In this document: positions 16,872 to 26,541 of the stretch, piece by piece
Layout: the number at the start of each line of letters is the position of its first letter
Numbering within the stretch: position 1 is the first letter of the stretch
Source: Chitinibacter sp. SCUT-21
Lineage (GTDB): Bacteria > Pseudomonadota > Gammaproteobacteria > Burkholderiales > Chitinibacteraceae
DNA: 64,000 bases
Direction of reading: 5' to 3'
Assembly (NCBI GenBank): GCA_041874755.1
Contig: CP102611.1
Coordinates: 1,364,001-1,428,000, forward strand
Notes under the pieces: model-generated
What the model was told of the DNA's origin: nothing
What the model saw: the letters and a program-made list of their open reading frames with translations, nothing else
Database searches by the model: none
Made by a program: the position numbers and the translations under genes

Positions 16872-18098
16872 TTAGCCTTGCTGATCCAGGCCGAATGCCT
16901 TGTGCAGTACACGTACAGCCAACTCGAGGTATTTCTCGTCCACAACCACAGAGATTTTGATTTCTGAAGTTGAAATCATTTGGATATTGATGCCTTCTTC
17001 CGCCAGAGTGCGGAACATCGTTGATGCAACACCCACGTGAGAGCGCATACCTACGCCGACGATCGATACTTTACAAATCTTGTCGTCGCCAGAAACCGAT
17101 TTACCACCGATTTGGCTTTGTACGCCTTCCAGCACTTTCACTGCACGTGCCATTTCACCTTTTGGTACGGTGAATGAGAAATCAGTAGTACCATCTTGAC
17201 CCACGTTTTGAATGATCATATCAACGTCGATATTCGCATCCGCTACTGGGCCTAAGATTTGGTAAGCAATGCCTGGTTTGTCAGGAACACCGATCACATT
17301 GATGCGGGCTTCGTCGCGATTAAAGGCGATGCCAGAGATGACTGGTTTTTCCACGGTAGAGTCTTCCTCAAAAGTAATCAACGTACCCTCGCCTTCTTCT
17401 TGGAACGAGGACAGTACGCGCAATTTCACATTGTATTTACCTGCAAACTCAACCGAGCGAATTTGCAAAATCTTTGAGCCCAAGCTCGCCATTTCGAGCA
17501 TTTCTTCAAACGTAATCGTTTTGAGCTTTTTCGCTTCTGGCACCACGCGTGGGTCAGTGGTATAAACCCCATCCACGTCGGTATAAATTTGGCATTCATC
17601 CGCCTTCAAGGCCGCAGCCAACGCCACGCCCGAAGTATCCGAACCACCACGACCCAAGGTCGTGATATTGCCGTTTGGATCTACACCTTGGAAACCAGCA
17701 ACCACCACCACGCGACCAGCATTCAAATCAGCGCGCATATTCGCGTCGTCGATGTGTTGGATACGCGCTTTGGTGTGCGAGCTATCGGTCAAGATTTTAA
17801 CTTGAGCACCAGTATACGAAACCGCATCCAAACCAATCTCTTTTAATGCCATCACCAGCAAGCCAATCGTAACTTGCTCACCGGTAGAAACGATCACGTC
17901 GAGTTCACGTGGATCAGGATTCGCTTGAACTTCTTTAGCCAGAGCGATCAGACGGTTGGTTTCGCCTGACATCGCAGACACTACCACCACCAAGTCATGC
18001 CCTTGGGCTTTAAACTTGGCGACGCGGCGCGCTACATTTTTGATGCGATCAGGAGACCCAACCGATGTGCCGCCATATTTTTGGACGATCAATGCCAT
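16872..18098 (-). CDS. lysC: Aspartate kinase
   Basis: Cytoplasmic enzyme of 408 residues that phosphorylates L-aspartate, the first step towards lysine, threonine, methionine and diaminopimelate. The N-terminal kinase domain starts [10 protein letters not shown] and contains [15 protein letters not shown] and GRGGSDTSG. Two C-terminal ACT domains (about 265-405, for example [16 protein letters not shown]) are where lysine/threonine feedback acts. Length matches the monofunctional betaproteobacterial form. It stands alone with its own terminator. Confidence 0.96.
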   Translation of the reverse strand: MALIVQKYGGTSVGSPDRIKNVARRVAKFKAQGHDLVVVVSAMSGETNRLIALAKEVQANPDPRELDVIVSTGEQVTIGLLVMALKEIGLDAVSYTGAQVKILTDSSHTKARIQHIDDANMRADLNAGRVVVVAGFQGVDPNGNITTLGRGGSDTSGVALAAALKADECQIYTDVDGVYTTDPRVVPEAKKLKTITFEEMLEMASLGSKILQIRSVEFAGKYNVKLRVLSSFQEEGEGTLITFEEDSTVEKPVISGIAFNRDEARINVIGVPDKPGIAYQILGPVADANIDVDMIIQNVGQDGTTDFSFTVPKGEMARAVKVLEGVQSQIGGKSVSGDDKICKVSIVGVGMRSHVGVASTMFRTLAEEGINIQMISTSEIKISVVVDEKYLELAVRVLHKAFGLDQQG

Positions 18099-18205
18099 GA
18101 TTAACCTGCAGGCTGGAAAAAAATTAATAAAACCGGATTATTGTAATTGAAACCACAGCTTGTTGGGATAATCAAACCGCAAATACCCCGACTTACTGCA
18201 CACAT

Positions 18206-19276
18206 TTAATCCAAACGTATTGATACTCGCTGTGTAATTGCACACATTAATTCGTAGGCAATCGTGCCTGCGGCTTGCGCCACCGCATCAATAGACAAGT
18301 GCGCCCCCCAAAGTTCCACCTCACTATCAATCTGAGCCTGAGGGATATCCGTCAGATCAACGCACAACATATCCATCGAGACGCGACCTAAAATCCGCGT
18401 CGTTTGCCCTGCAACGATGACAGGTGTACCCGTTGGGGCGTGGCGTGGATAGCCATCAGCATAGCCGCAGGCCACCACACCAATCCGCATTTCACGATCA
18501 GCGGTAAAAGTAGCGCCATAGCCCACCGTGTCACCCGCTTGTAAATGTTGAACTGCGATAATCCGTGAGCGCAATGTCATTGCAGCTTGCAAGCCCAAAT
18601 CCGCCGCAGATAAATGAGCAAACGGCGACGAGCCATACAAGGCAATGCCAGGTCTCACCCAGTCCGCATGCACTTCAGGATAGGCAAACACTGCAGCCGA
18701 ATTAGCCAAGGAGCGTGGACAATCCAAATCCGCAGTCACCGTCTGAAAACGATGCCACTGTTTGGCAATCCCTTTTTCTGGCTCATCCGCAGTTGCAAAA
18801 TGCGTCATCAGCGTGACACTGGCCACATTGGGCATCGCCCGCAATTGATCGACAATTGCTGGGGCACTTTCTGCCACAAAGCCAAGGCGGTTCATGCCGG
18901 TATTGAGTTTAAGGAAAACATCGACGGGCGCATTCAGAGGAGTATCGCGCAACCAATCCAAATGCTGAGCCTGATGAATCGCCAGCATAATATTGTGCTG
19001 CGCACATTGCTGAAGCTCATCACGGCTAAACACGCCTTCGAGCAATAAGATCGGTTGTGTTATGCCTTGCTGGCGCAATTGCAGCGCCGTACCAAATTCA
19101 AGAATTGCAAATCCGTCGGCATTGCGCAAAGCCGCGACCACGCGCGCCGCACCATGGCCATAGCCATTGGCTTTTATCACTGCAAAGGCACGGGCGTTTG
19201 GCGCGCGCTGCTTGATGACTTGATAGTTATGCGCCAATGCATTGCTGTGGATTACAGCCTCAATCGGACGAGACAT
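18206..19276 (-). CDS. alr: Alanine racemase
   Basis: PLP enzyme of 356 residues that makes D-alanine for peptidoglycan. The PLP lysine lies in AVIKANGYGHG near the N-terminus; the catalytic tyrosine region is VGYGATF, and MNRLGF and YADGYPR are further family motifs. ATG at 19276 (MSRPIEAVIHS) is preferred over a TTG five codons earlier, although neither has a strong ribosome-binding site. It is separated from dedA by about 35 bases and may be co-transcribed with it. Confidence 0.94.
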   Translation of the reverse strand: MSRPIEAVIHSNALAHNYQVIKQRAPNARAFAVIKANGYGHGAARVVAALRNADGFAILEFGTALQLRQQGITQPILLLEGVFSRDELQQCAQHNIMLAIHQAQHLDWLRDTPLNAPVDVFLKLNTGMNRLGFVAESAPAIVDQLRAMPNVASVTLMTHFATADEPEKGIAKQWHRFQTVTADLDCPRSLANSAAVFAYPEVHADWVRPGIALYGSSPFAHLSAADLGLQAAMTLRSRIIAVQHLQAGDTVGYGATFTADREMRIGVVACGYADGYPRHAPTGTPVIVAGQTTRILGRVSMDMLCVDLTDIPQAQIDSEVELWGAHLSIDAVAQAAGTIAYELMCAITQRVSIRLD

Positions 19277-19311
19277 GGTGTTAAAACTCAAAAATAGCTG
19301 CTAATGCAAAC

Positions 19312-19929
19312 TTAGTTATTGTTGGGTTTGGCGCGTTTGTTTCTGAAGTACCAAACACCGACAATCACCGCCACAATGCCAACCAGAACAAAAATTGCTG
19401 TTTGCCCACGGCCCAACCAAGTCATTAACCACTGATGGTTTGACGCACCGTAATAGCCCAAATAGACCCAGATCGGCACACTAATCAAGGCTGCAAAACC
19501 ATCGAGCAATAAAAAGCGCAGATAGGAAATTTTGCACGACATGCCCGCGGTTAAATAAATCGGGGCCCGCAAGCCTGGTAAAAAACGCGCAACAAACAAG
19601 ACGCGATTACCATAACGCTCGAATTTATCTTGTACCGCCTCGTAGCGTTCGGGCGTCATCATGCGCTTAAAGTAGCGATGTTCCAGCAAGGTCGTCCCAA
19701 AGTAGCGCCCCAGTAGGAACATGCAGCTATCGCCAATCAGTACCCCCGCCATCCCGACGGCAAACATGGTATGAACATTGGCATAGCCGAGCCCAGAAAT
19801 AACGCCGCCCGCAACAAGTGACACGTCTTCAGGAATAGGTACGCCAAAACCACAGATTAGCAATACCGTGAACACGGCCAAATAACCGTAATCCGTAAAA
19901 ATCCCGATGAGCGACTGAAGGATATCCAT
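19312..19929 (-). CDS. DedA-family membrane protein
   Basis: Inner-membrane protein of 205 residues from the ATG at 19929. The DedA/SNARE-associated core is visible: GFGVPIPEDVSLVAGG, the glycine-rich GDSCMFLLGRYFG, and FVARFLPGLRAPIYLTAG, with four to five hydrophobic segments. Family members are implicated in undecaprenyl-phosphate or phospholipid flipping and in membrane-potential homeostasis. A longer frame reaches 20031, but the added N-terminus is not family-like. Confidence 0.85.
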   Translation of the reverse strand: MDILQSLIGIFTDYGYLAVFTVLLICGFGVPIPEDVSLVAGGVISGLGYANVHTMFAVGMAGVLIGDSCMFLLGRYFGTTLLEHRYFKRMMTPERYEAVQDKFERYGNRVLFVARFLPGLRAPIYLTAGMSCKISYLRFLLLDGFAALISVPIWVYLGYYGASNHQWLMTWLGRGQTAIFVLVGIVAVIVGVWYFRNKRAKPNNN

Positions 19930-20103
19930 AACAACCGTCAGAAAAAAGGCCAATGGCGCAGATGATAGCACGAGCCTAGGTTTTTTAATTTGCGGCAATT
20001 TGATGACAAAGCGCAGTTTGATTGTCATCAATCCATGCTATAAGCAGTTTTCACATGCCGATATAGCATGCCATCCTAGCTAATTAGCCCCAAGGCCTGC
20101 GCG

Positions 20104-21396
20104 ATGAACCGTGGTTTCTTTTTGATTTTAGGTGCGCAATTTTTTTCTGCGCTGGCCGACAATGCTCTATTTTTTGCGGCGCTTGCCCTACTCAAAGAAC
20201 AGCAAGCGCCCGAATGGCATTTGTCGATGCTGCTCTGGGCCTTTACCGTATCCTATGTAGTCATCGCACCCTACGCTGGGGCCTTTGCCGATTCGATGCA
20301 CAAAAGCCGCGCCATGCTCATTTGCAATGGCATCAAACTGGCGGGCTGTTTGTGTATGATTTTTGGAATGCCGGCTATTTTTGCGTACGCAATAGTTGGT
20401 TTTGGCGCAGCGGCCTACTCGCCCGCCAAATACGGCATCATTACTGAATATTTACCCCATGATCAGTTGGTTAAAGCCAATGGCTGGCTCGAAGGTGCTA
20501 CGGTGGGGGCGATTATTTTTGGCACTATCATTGGAGGGTATTTATCCGGAGTCCGCATCCAATCATGGCTAAACAGCAATACATTAGGCAGTATCTTTAG
20601 CCCAGCGCATTTTGCCATTGCTGCCACGGTCCTGATTTATTTATTGGCGGCCTATATTAATTACTTTATTCCCAAACTCAATGTCCGCCTAAAACCACTG
20701 CACCTCGATCCGATTCATCAGGCCAAAGAATTTGCTTGGTGCGTAAAACGCTTATGGCGCGACCCACAAGGGCAACTCTCGCTCGGGGTGACCACCCTAT
20801 TTTGGGGTGCAGGTGCCACGATGCGGCTGGTTGTTCTAAATTGGGCTGTCATTTGGTTGGCGCTAAAAATCGAACAAGCCAGTCAATTAATTGCGCTCGT
20901 AGCAATTGGCATCGCGATCGGCGCGATTGCTGCGGGCCGTTGGGTACCCTTGCACAAAGCCTTTACCGTACTTTGGGCTGGTATTGTGATGGGCGCCTTA
21001 GTGATTGCGATGTTGTGGGTCAACCAAATTGCAGTCGCCGCGTTATTAATGATCATTATTGGCGCTTTATCTGGATTTTTTGTTGTGCCGCTCAACGCCA
21101 TGCTGCAACATCGAGGTCATAGCCTGATGGGTGCAGGACATTCGATTGCGGTGCAAAACTTCAATGAAAATCTAGGTATTTTAGTTATGGTCGGCCTGCA
21201 TGCGTTCTTGATTAAACACTGGAGTACGCCTGTCAACGCTGGCGCAAGCACACTACTACACCAGCAATTTGCGCATTCTGGCATGCCGCCAATGGTATTG
21301 ATTATTCTATTATTTGGCGGTTTTGTGATCGCAGTGATGAGCTGGATTATGCTGCGCTACCGCCGCAATTTAAAATTAGGTTTGCTGCACGATTAA
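20104..21396 (+). CDS. lplT: Lysophospholipid transporter, LplT-like
   Basis: Major-facilitator protein of 430 residues with about twelve membrane helices. The opening FFLILGAQFFSALADNALFFAALALL and the blocks PYAGAFADS, YSPAKYGIITEYLP and NGWLEGATVGAIIFGTIIGG are characteristic of LplT, which flips lysophospholipids inward for re-acylation. The usual partner aas is not next to it; instead an RND efflux pair follows after 3 bases, so the three genes probably share one transcript. Confidence 0.88.
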   Translation: MNRGFFLILGAQFFSALADNALFFAALALLKEQQAPEWHLSMLLWAFTVSYVVIAPYAGAFADSMHKSRAMLICNGIKLAGCLCMIFGMPAIFAYAIVGFGAAAYSPAKYGIITEYLPHDQLVKANGWLEGATVGAIIFGTIIGGYLSGVRIQSWLNSNTLGSIFSPAHFAIAATVLIYLLAAYINYFIPKLNVRLKPLHLDPIHQAKEFAWCVKRLWRDPQGQLSLGVTTLFWGAGATMRLVVLNWAVIWLALKIEQASQLIALVAIGIAIGAIAAGRWVPLHKAFTVLWAGIVMGALVIAMLWVNQIAVAALLMIIIGALSGFFVVPLNAMLQHRGHSLMGAGHSIAVQNFNENLGILVMVGLHAFLIKHWSTPVNAGASTLLHQQFAHSGMPPMVLIILLFGGFVIAVMSWIMLRYRRNLKLGLLHD

Positions 21397-21399
21397 ACA

Positions 21400-22527
21400 A
21401 TGAGAAAAAAACCAATGAATTTCACAGCTGGCCCTCTATTTGCCCTTATTAGCGCCAGCCTGCTGCTCGCATGCAGCCCTAAAGAAAAACCACAAAAGCA
21501 AGAGCGCCCGACCGTTGTCGTTAGCACCACGGTCAAACAAGGTGAATTACCCCAAATCATCAATACCAGTGGCCACGTCGAAGCCACACAAATGGTCGAG
21601 ATTCGCCCGCAAATTAGCGCGCAAATTGCGGGTATTCATTTTAAAGAGGGCGACGAAGTCAAAGCGGGTCAATTGCTATTTACACTGGATGCACGTAACG
21701 ATATGGCGCAAGCCAATCGTAGCCAAGCGGTAACCCAGCAAATCAAAGCGCAATTGGCCGAAGCAGATCGGAATCTATCGCGCTCCATTGAATTGGCGCA
21801 GGCCAAATTTATTTCACCATCGGCCGTCGATACCGCACGCGCCAAGGCCGAAAGCCTACGCGCGCAATTGGCCGCCGCACAAGCAGATCAAACTGCCGCC
21901 GCAGTGCAACTCTCATTCACGCGTATTGTTGCACCGTTTGCTGGCCGCACCGGCAAAATCAATATTCGCACAGGCGGATTGGCGCAGGCCAATAGCAGCG
22001 AGCCTTTGGTAACCTTGACGCAACTCGACCCGGTTCGCATTAGTTTTAATGTCCCCGAACGTGATTTACCGGCACTGCTTGCCGCCCGCGCGCAATTGAA
22101 AGTAGCGGCAACGCTACCCGATGGCAGCAAGCGAGAAGGCAAATTGGTCTTTTTAGATAGCTCCGTCGAGAAAAACAGCGGCACCTTGCTCGCCAAGGCC
22201 GAGTTTACCAACACCGATCGCCAACTGTGGCCCGGCTTAAGCACCGGCATTCAAGTCCAACTGAGCAATGAACAAGGCATGGTTTTGCCCTTGCAAGCGA
22301 TTCAAACAGGCCCCGAGCAGCGCTTTGTATATGTGATAGGCCCAGATCAAAAAGTGCAAGCGCAAAATATCACCGTTAAACGCATTCACGACGGCCAAGC
22401 CTTAGTGGATGGGCTAAGTGTCGGCACCAAAGTCGTGCGAGAAGGCGGCCAAAATGTTCGCCCTGGCGGCAAAGTGCTTGAAGGCAGCCGCCCCGCAAAA
22501 GCCAGCAGTGAGGCCAGCGCAAAATGA
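21400..22527 (+). CDS. RND efflux periplasmic adaptor lipoprotein
   Basis: Membrane-fusion protein of 375 residues. The lipobox LLLAC places the lipidated cysteine at residue 25. Downstream are the lipoyl/barrel-sandwich halves (EIRPQISAQIAGIHFKEGD and FTRIVAPFAGRTGKI), a helical hairpin and the beta-barrel/MP domains. It links an inner-membrane pump to an outer-membrane channel. The stop overlaps the start of the pump gene (ATGA), so synthesis is coupled. Confidence 0.92.
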   Translation: MRKKPMNFTAGPLFALISASLLLACSPKEKPQKQERPTVVVSTTVKQGELPQIINTSGHVEATQMVEIRPQISAQIAGIHFKEGDEVKAGQLLFTLDARNDMAQANRSQAVTQQIKAQLAEADRNLSRSIELAQAKFISPSAVDTARAKAESLRAQLAAAQADQTAAAVQLSFTRIVAPFAGRTGKINIRTGGLAQANSSEPLVTLTQLDPVRISFNVPERDLPALLAARAQLKVAATLPDGSKREGKLVFLDSSVEKNSGTLLAKAEFTNTDRQLWPGLSTGIQVQLSNEQGMVLPLQAIQTGPEQRFVYVIGPDQKVQAQNITVKRIHDGQALVDGLSVGTKVVREGGQNVRPGGKVLEGSRPAKASSEASAK

Positions 22528-25500
22528 GCCAAGGGATTTCATGGTGGGCGATCCATCGCCCCGTGGCAACTTTATTGCTGTGGCTTGCCGTGATGGTGGC
22601 AGGCGTCATTGCATGGTTTCATTTGCCGATCTCGGCACTGCCTAGCTACGACACGCCAACGATCAATGTTTCAGCCAGTTTAAGCGGCGCCTCACCAGAA
22701 ACCATGGCCAACTCGGTGGCCACACCGCTGGAAAAGCAATTTTCGACAATTCCAGGTTTGGTGATGATGAGCTCAAGCTCTCGCTTGGGCAGCACGTCGA
22801 TCACATTGGAATTTGCGCCCAGCCGCGATATTGAATCAGCCGCCGTTGACGTACAAGCCGCGCTGTATCGCGCCAATCGCGCCCTGCCAAGCGATATGAA
22901 AAGCCCGCCCAGCTATCGCAAAGTGAATCCATCTGATGCACCAATATTGATGCTGGCGATTAATTCGCCGTCGATGTCTTTATCGCAGTTGAACGATTAC
23001 TCCGACAATTTAATCGCACCAGCCCTCTCGACGATCGACGGTGTGGCACAAGTACAAATTTACGGCCAGAAAAAATACGCCATCCGCATTTCTGTCGACC
23101 CCGACAAATTAAACGCCCGTAATATTGCCCTGCCCGAATTAGCCAGTGCGCTAAAAACAGCCAACGCGAACTCGCCAGTCGGTCAACTAGAAGGCGAACG
23201 ACAAACCCTGATGCTGCAAGCGAATGAACAGCTTAAAAATGCTGCTGAATTTGCCGAAGTCATCGTCGCCAATCGCGGCAGTGATCTAGGCGGTATGGTG
23301 CGATTAAAGGATGTCGCCACGGTTGAAGACAGTGTAGAGAATATCAAATCGGGCAGCTGGGTGAATGGCGAGCGCTCGATTATTCTTGCAGTGCAGCGCC
23401 AACCTGGCGCCAATACCGTGGCGACAATCGACGCGATCAAGGCGATGCTACCTAAGCTCAAAGCACAAATGCCCGCTTCGGTGCAATTGCGCGAATTAAA
23501 CGACAGATCAACGTCGATCCGCGAATCGATCCACGACGTCAACCTCACCCTAGTGTTGACACTGGGCTTGGTCGTGATGTCGGTATTGCTCTTCCTGCGC
23601 CGTGCAGCCGCGACCTTAATCCCCTCGGTATCGCTCCCTATCTCTTTGCTAGCAACGTTTGCATTGATGTACTGGCTAGGGTATAGCTTGGACAATATCT
23701 CCCTAATGGGCTTAACCGTCGCACTCGGCCTTGTGGTTGACGATGCGATTGTGGTGCTAGAAAACATTGTCCGGCATATTGAAGAAGGCATGAAACCCTG
23801 GGATGCGGCGATCAAAGGCGCGGGCGAAGTCAGCTTTACCGTCGTGTCGATTTCAATCTCCTTGGTCGCCGTTTTTATCCCGATTTTCTTTATGCCCGGC
23901 ACGATGGGGCTGCTGTTTCATGAGTTCGCCGTCGTCGTCTCGCTGGCAATTTTGGTCTCCATGTTGGTGTCATTAACTCTGATTCCGCTGTTTGCTGCTC
24001 GGTTTTTAAAGCCAGAAACCGCCGACAGCACTCAGCACGAGCCGGCTTGGAGCCGCTATTTTGAAGCGATGTTTAACCGCCTGCTCGCCGCCTATCAGCG
24101 CAGCTTGGCGTGGGTATTGCAGCATCGCGTCTGGATGCTGCTCGTCACGCTGGGCACTTTTGCGTTGACCGCATGGCTGTATATCGCGATTCCAAAAGGC
24201 TTTTTCCCGCAAGAAGACATCGGCCAAGTACAAGCCAGCGTCGATATGTCGCCCGATATTAGCTACCCTGCGCTGCTGCAATTGCAGCAGCGCGTCGCCA
24301 GCGTCGTTGCCAAAAACCCAAACGTAGCCAGCGTGGCATCCAGCTTAGGCAGCTCGGGCAATGGTGGGCGATTATTTATCACGCTCAAGCCGCGCAATGA
24401 GCGCGCCAATATGCAAAAAACGCTGGAAAGTTTGCGCAAGGACACCGGTAAAATCGCCGGTGTGAACGTGTTTTACCGCCCTACGCAAAACTTGAATATT
24501 GGCGGGCGCAGCGGCAAAAGTAGTTATCAATACACGCTGCAAGCGGTAAAAGCCAATGATTTGGAAGACTGGAGCAATAAATTGCAGGCCGCACTGGCGA
24601 GCAAAGCAATTTTCCGCGATGTCAATTCGGATGCCGATCAAAAAACACTACAAGCCAAACTCAATATCAATCGAGATCGCGCGGCCGAACTGGGCGTTGA
24701 TTTACAAACCTTGCGCGACACCCTCTACGCCGCGTATGGCGAGCGCGAAGTGGCGAGCATTTATGCGCCGCAAGATAGCTATTCGGTGCTGATGCTACTA
24801 AATGAAGCCGATCGCAGCGACGAAAGCAAACTGGCAAAACTGCACGTGCGCAGTAAAAACGGCAGCTTAATTCCGCTCAGCAGCTTTGCCACTGTCGAGC
24901 GCACCGCGGTGACCACCACGATTAACCACCAAGGCCAACTGCCAGCAATTACGCTGTCGTTCAACTTAGCCGAGGGCGCGTCGTTGTCGGATGCGGCCAA
25001 AGCCATTGAAGCGGCGCAAAGCGAAATCGGCCTGCCCGCCTCTATTTTTGGGGGGTTCGCTGGTGATGCGGCCCTGTATCAACAGACGCAAACCAGCCAG
25101 TTGTGGCTGATTTTGGCGGCAGTGGCTGTCATTTATGTGGTACTGGGCGTGCTGTACGAAAGCTGGATTCATCCAATTACCATTCTGGCCGGGATTCCAT
25201 CGGCGGCGATCGGCGCACTGCTGGCGCTGCAGTTAATTGGTTTGGAACTGACTTTTATCGCGATGATCGGCATTTTGCTTTTGGTCGGCATTGTAAAAAA
25301 GAACGCAATTATGATGATCGACTTTGCGCTGGAGGCGGAGCGAAAAACGCAACTGTCATCGCTTGAAGCGATACGTGAAGCCAGCGCAAAACGGTTCCGG
25401 CCGATTATGATGACCACATTGGCGGCAATGATGGGCGCAATGCCACTCGCGCTGGGTTTGGGGGCGGGCGCCGAATTGCGCCAACCTCTAGGGGTGGCGA

Positions 25501-25595
25501 TTGTCGGCGGTTTGCTCTTTTCTCAACTAATTACATTGTACATTACGCCTGTACTGTATATGAGCCTGGCCAAATTGGAAAAGAAACTCAAATAG
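22524..25595 (+). CDS. RND multidrug efflux pump, MdtB/MdtC-like (HAE1)
   Basis: Inner-membrane proton-driven drug exporter of 1023 residues with the usual twelve helices and two large periplasmic loops. The proton-relay aspartates are in GLVVDDAIVVLENI (Asp406, Asp407). The N-terminal WWAIHRPVATLLLW, the ISALPSYDTPTI segment and the FFPQED loop near mid-protein resemble MdtB/MdtC more than AcrB. Only one pump gene is present, so it likely forms a homotrimer. No tolC-like gene is in the operon. The last base of its TAG stop is the first base of a 49-bp repeat element. Confidence 0.93.
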   Translation: MSQGISWWAIHRPVATLLLWLAVMVAGVIAWFHLPISALPSYDTPTINVSASLSGASPETMANSVATPLEKQFSTIPGLVMMSSSSRLGSTSITLEFAPSRDIESAAVDVQAALYRANRALPSDMKSPPSYRKVNPSDAPILMLAINSPSMSLSQLNDYSDNLIAPALSTIDGVAQVQIYGQKKYAIRISVDPDKLNARNIALPELASALKTANANSPVGQLEGERQTLMLQANEQLKNAAEFAEVIVANRGSDLGGMVRLKDVATVEDSVENIKSGSWVNGERSIILAVQRQPGANTVATIDAIKAMLPKLKAQMPASVQLRELNDRSTSIRESIHDVNLTLVLTLGLVVMSVLLFLRRAAATLIPSVSLPISLLATFALMYWLGYSLDNISLMGLTVALGLVVDDAIVVLENIVRHIEEGMKPWDAAIKGAGEVSFTVVSISISLVAVFIPIFFMPGTMGLLFHEFAVVVSLAILVSMLVSLTLIPLFAARFLKPETADSTQHEPAWSRYFEAMFNRLLAAYQRSLAWVLQHRVWMLLVTLGTFALTAWLYIAIPKGFFPQEDIGQVQASVDMSPDISYPALLQLQQRVASVVAKNPNVASVASSLGSSGNGGRLFITLKPRNERANMQKTLESLRKDTGKIAGVNVFYRPTQNLNIGGRSGKSSYQYTLQAVKANDLEDWSNKLQAALASKAIFRDVNSDADQKTLQAKLNINRDRAAELGVDLQTLRDTLYAAYGEREVASIYAPQDSYSVLMLLNEADRSDESKLAKLHVRSKNGSLIPLSSFATVERTAVTTTINHQGQLPAITLSFNLAEGASLSDAAKAIEAAQSEIGLPASIFGGFAGDAALYQQTQTSQLWLILAAVAVIYVVLGVLYESWIHPITILAGIPSAAIGALLALQLIGLELTFIAMIGILLLVGIVKKNAIMMIDFALEAERKTQLSSLEAIREASAKRFRPIMMTTLAAMMGAMPLALGLGAGAELRQPLGVAIVGGLLFSQLITLYITPVLYMSLAKLEKKLK

Positions 25596-25643
25596 GGTAT
25601 ACCAGCATAATCAAAAATCAGCAAAGCCTACGAGTCTATACCC
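25595..25643. repeat. 49-bp dispersed inverted-repeat element, copy C (divergent)
   Basis: GGGTATA (25595-25601) and TATACCC (25637-25643) bound exactly 49 bp. A second inverted repeat AGCCTAC (25626-25632)/GTAGGCT (25648-25654) overlaps it. The element covers the convergent ends of the RND pump and the diguanylate cyclase genes and may act in 3' end formation. Confidence 0.5.
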
Positions 25644-26541
25644 CGAAGTAGGCTTGATTCCGGCCCGCGGCTTTAGCCGCGTACAGGGCTTGATCGGCAA
25701 TCTGCAATAAGGCCTCAACCGACACGCATTCTGGGTGCCAATGCGCAACACCCGCGCTGATCGTCACGATATGCCGTACGGGAGCTTTGGGATGTGGAAT
25801 GGCCAACTCGGCCACGCAGGCACATATCCGCTCTGCGATTTGGCGCGCTTTTTCAGGCGAGGTTTCAGCCAACAGGCAACAAAATTCTTCACCACCATAG
25901 CGCGCCATTAAATCATTGGGATGGCGCAATTCTGCCTTTACCGCCGCTGTCACACGCTGCAAACAAAAATCACCCGCAAGATGACCTTGGCTATCGTTAA
26001 AACGCTTAAAGTAATCGATATCGAGCAACACAATACCAAACGCTGCGATCTCAGGAAGCGCCCCTGCACGCTCAAACTCTTGCTGCAGACGCTCAAATAA
26101 ATAGCGACGATTGGCTAAGCCGGTTAGGCTATCTGTTTGAGCTAGAATGCGTAACTGATCTTTTGCATGCTTTAAAGCCAAATGATTCCGGACCCGTGCC
26201 CGAACAATCGCGGGATTAAAAGGCTTCACGATATAATCGACCGCACCCGCATCTAAACCACGGGTTTCCTGTGCTGGCGTCGCTAATGCGGTGATAAAGA
26301 TTACGGGAATTTCTGTGGTTTGCGGCCTCGATTTGAGAATGCGACATAACTCATAGCCATCCATATCGGGCATCATAATATCGAGCAAAATTAGATCAGG
26401 CGTTTGCCGTTCAATTTGCTGCAACGCTTGCTGCGCACTGAGAGCAAACCTCACATCATGTTGCTCGCCCAATAACTCGCCTAGCGCCTCAATAATCGCC
26501 ATCTGGTCGTCAACCACCAAAATATAGGGATCGAGATTCAT
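25636..26541 (-). CDS. Response regulator with diguanylate cyclase output (REC-GGEEF)
   Basis: Cytoplasmic protein of 301 residues. The receiver (1-120) has phosphoacceptor Asp54 in LLDIMMPDMDG; the GGDEF domain (about 130-300) has SLTGLANRR, DIDYFKRFND and the active GGEEF signature at 216-220. The allosteric I-site is not canonical: HPND precedes LMARYGGEEF, with Arg one residue early. It is the last gene of the signalling operon and overlaps the 979-residue hybrid kinase by 4 bases, so it is the natural phosphorelay target. Phosphorylation would switch on cyclic-di-GMP synthesis. Confidence 0.93.
   Translation of the reverse strand: MNLDPYILVVDDQMAIIEALGELLGEQHDVRFALSAQQALQQIERQTPDLILLDIMMPDMDGYELCRILKSRPQTTEIPVIFITALATPAQETRGLDAGAVDYIVKPFNPAIVRARVRNHLALKHAKDQLRILAQTDSLTGLANRRYLFERLQQEFERAGALPEIAAFGIVLLDIDYFKRFNDSQGHLAGDFCLQRVTAAVKAELRHPNDLMARYGGEEFCCLLAETSPEKARQIAERICACVAELAIPHPKAPVRHIVTISAGVAHWHPECVSVEALLQIADQALYAAKAAGRNQAYFGV

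Noticed and set aside
18140..18188. Possible further copy of the 49-bp element upstream of lysC
   Set aside because: Only the right end CAAATACCC resembles it; the left end does not, so it is below the standard used for the other copies.
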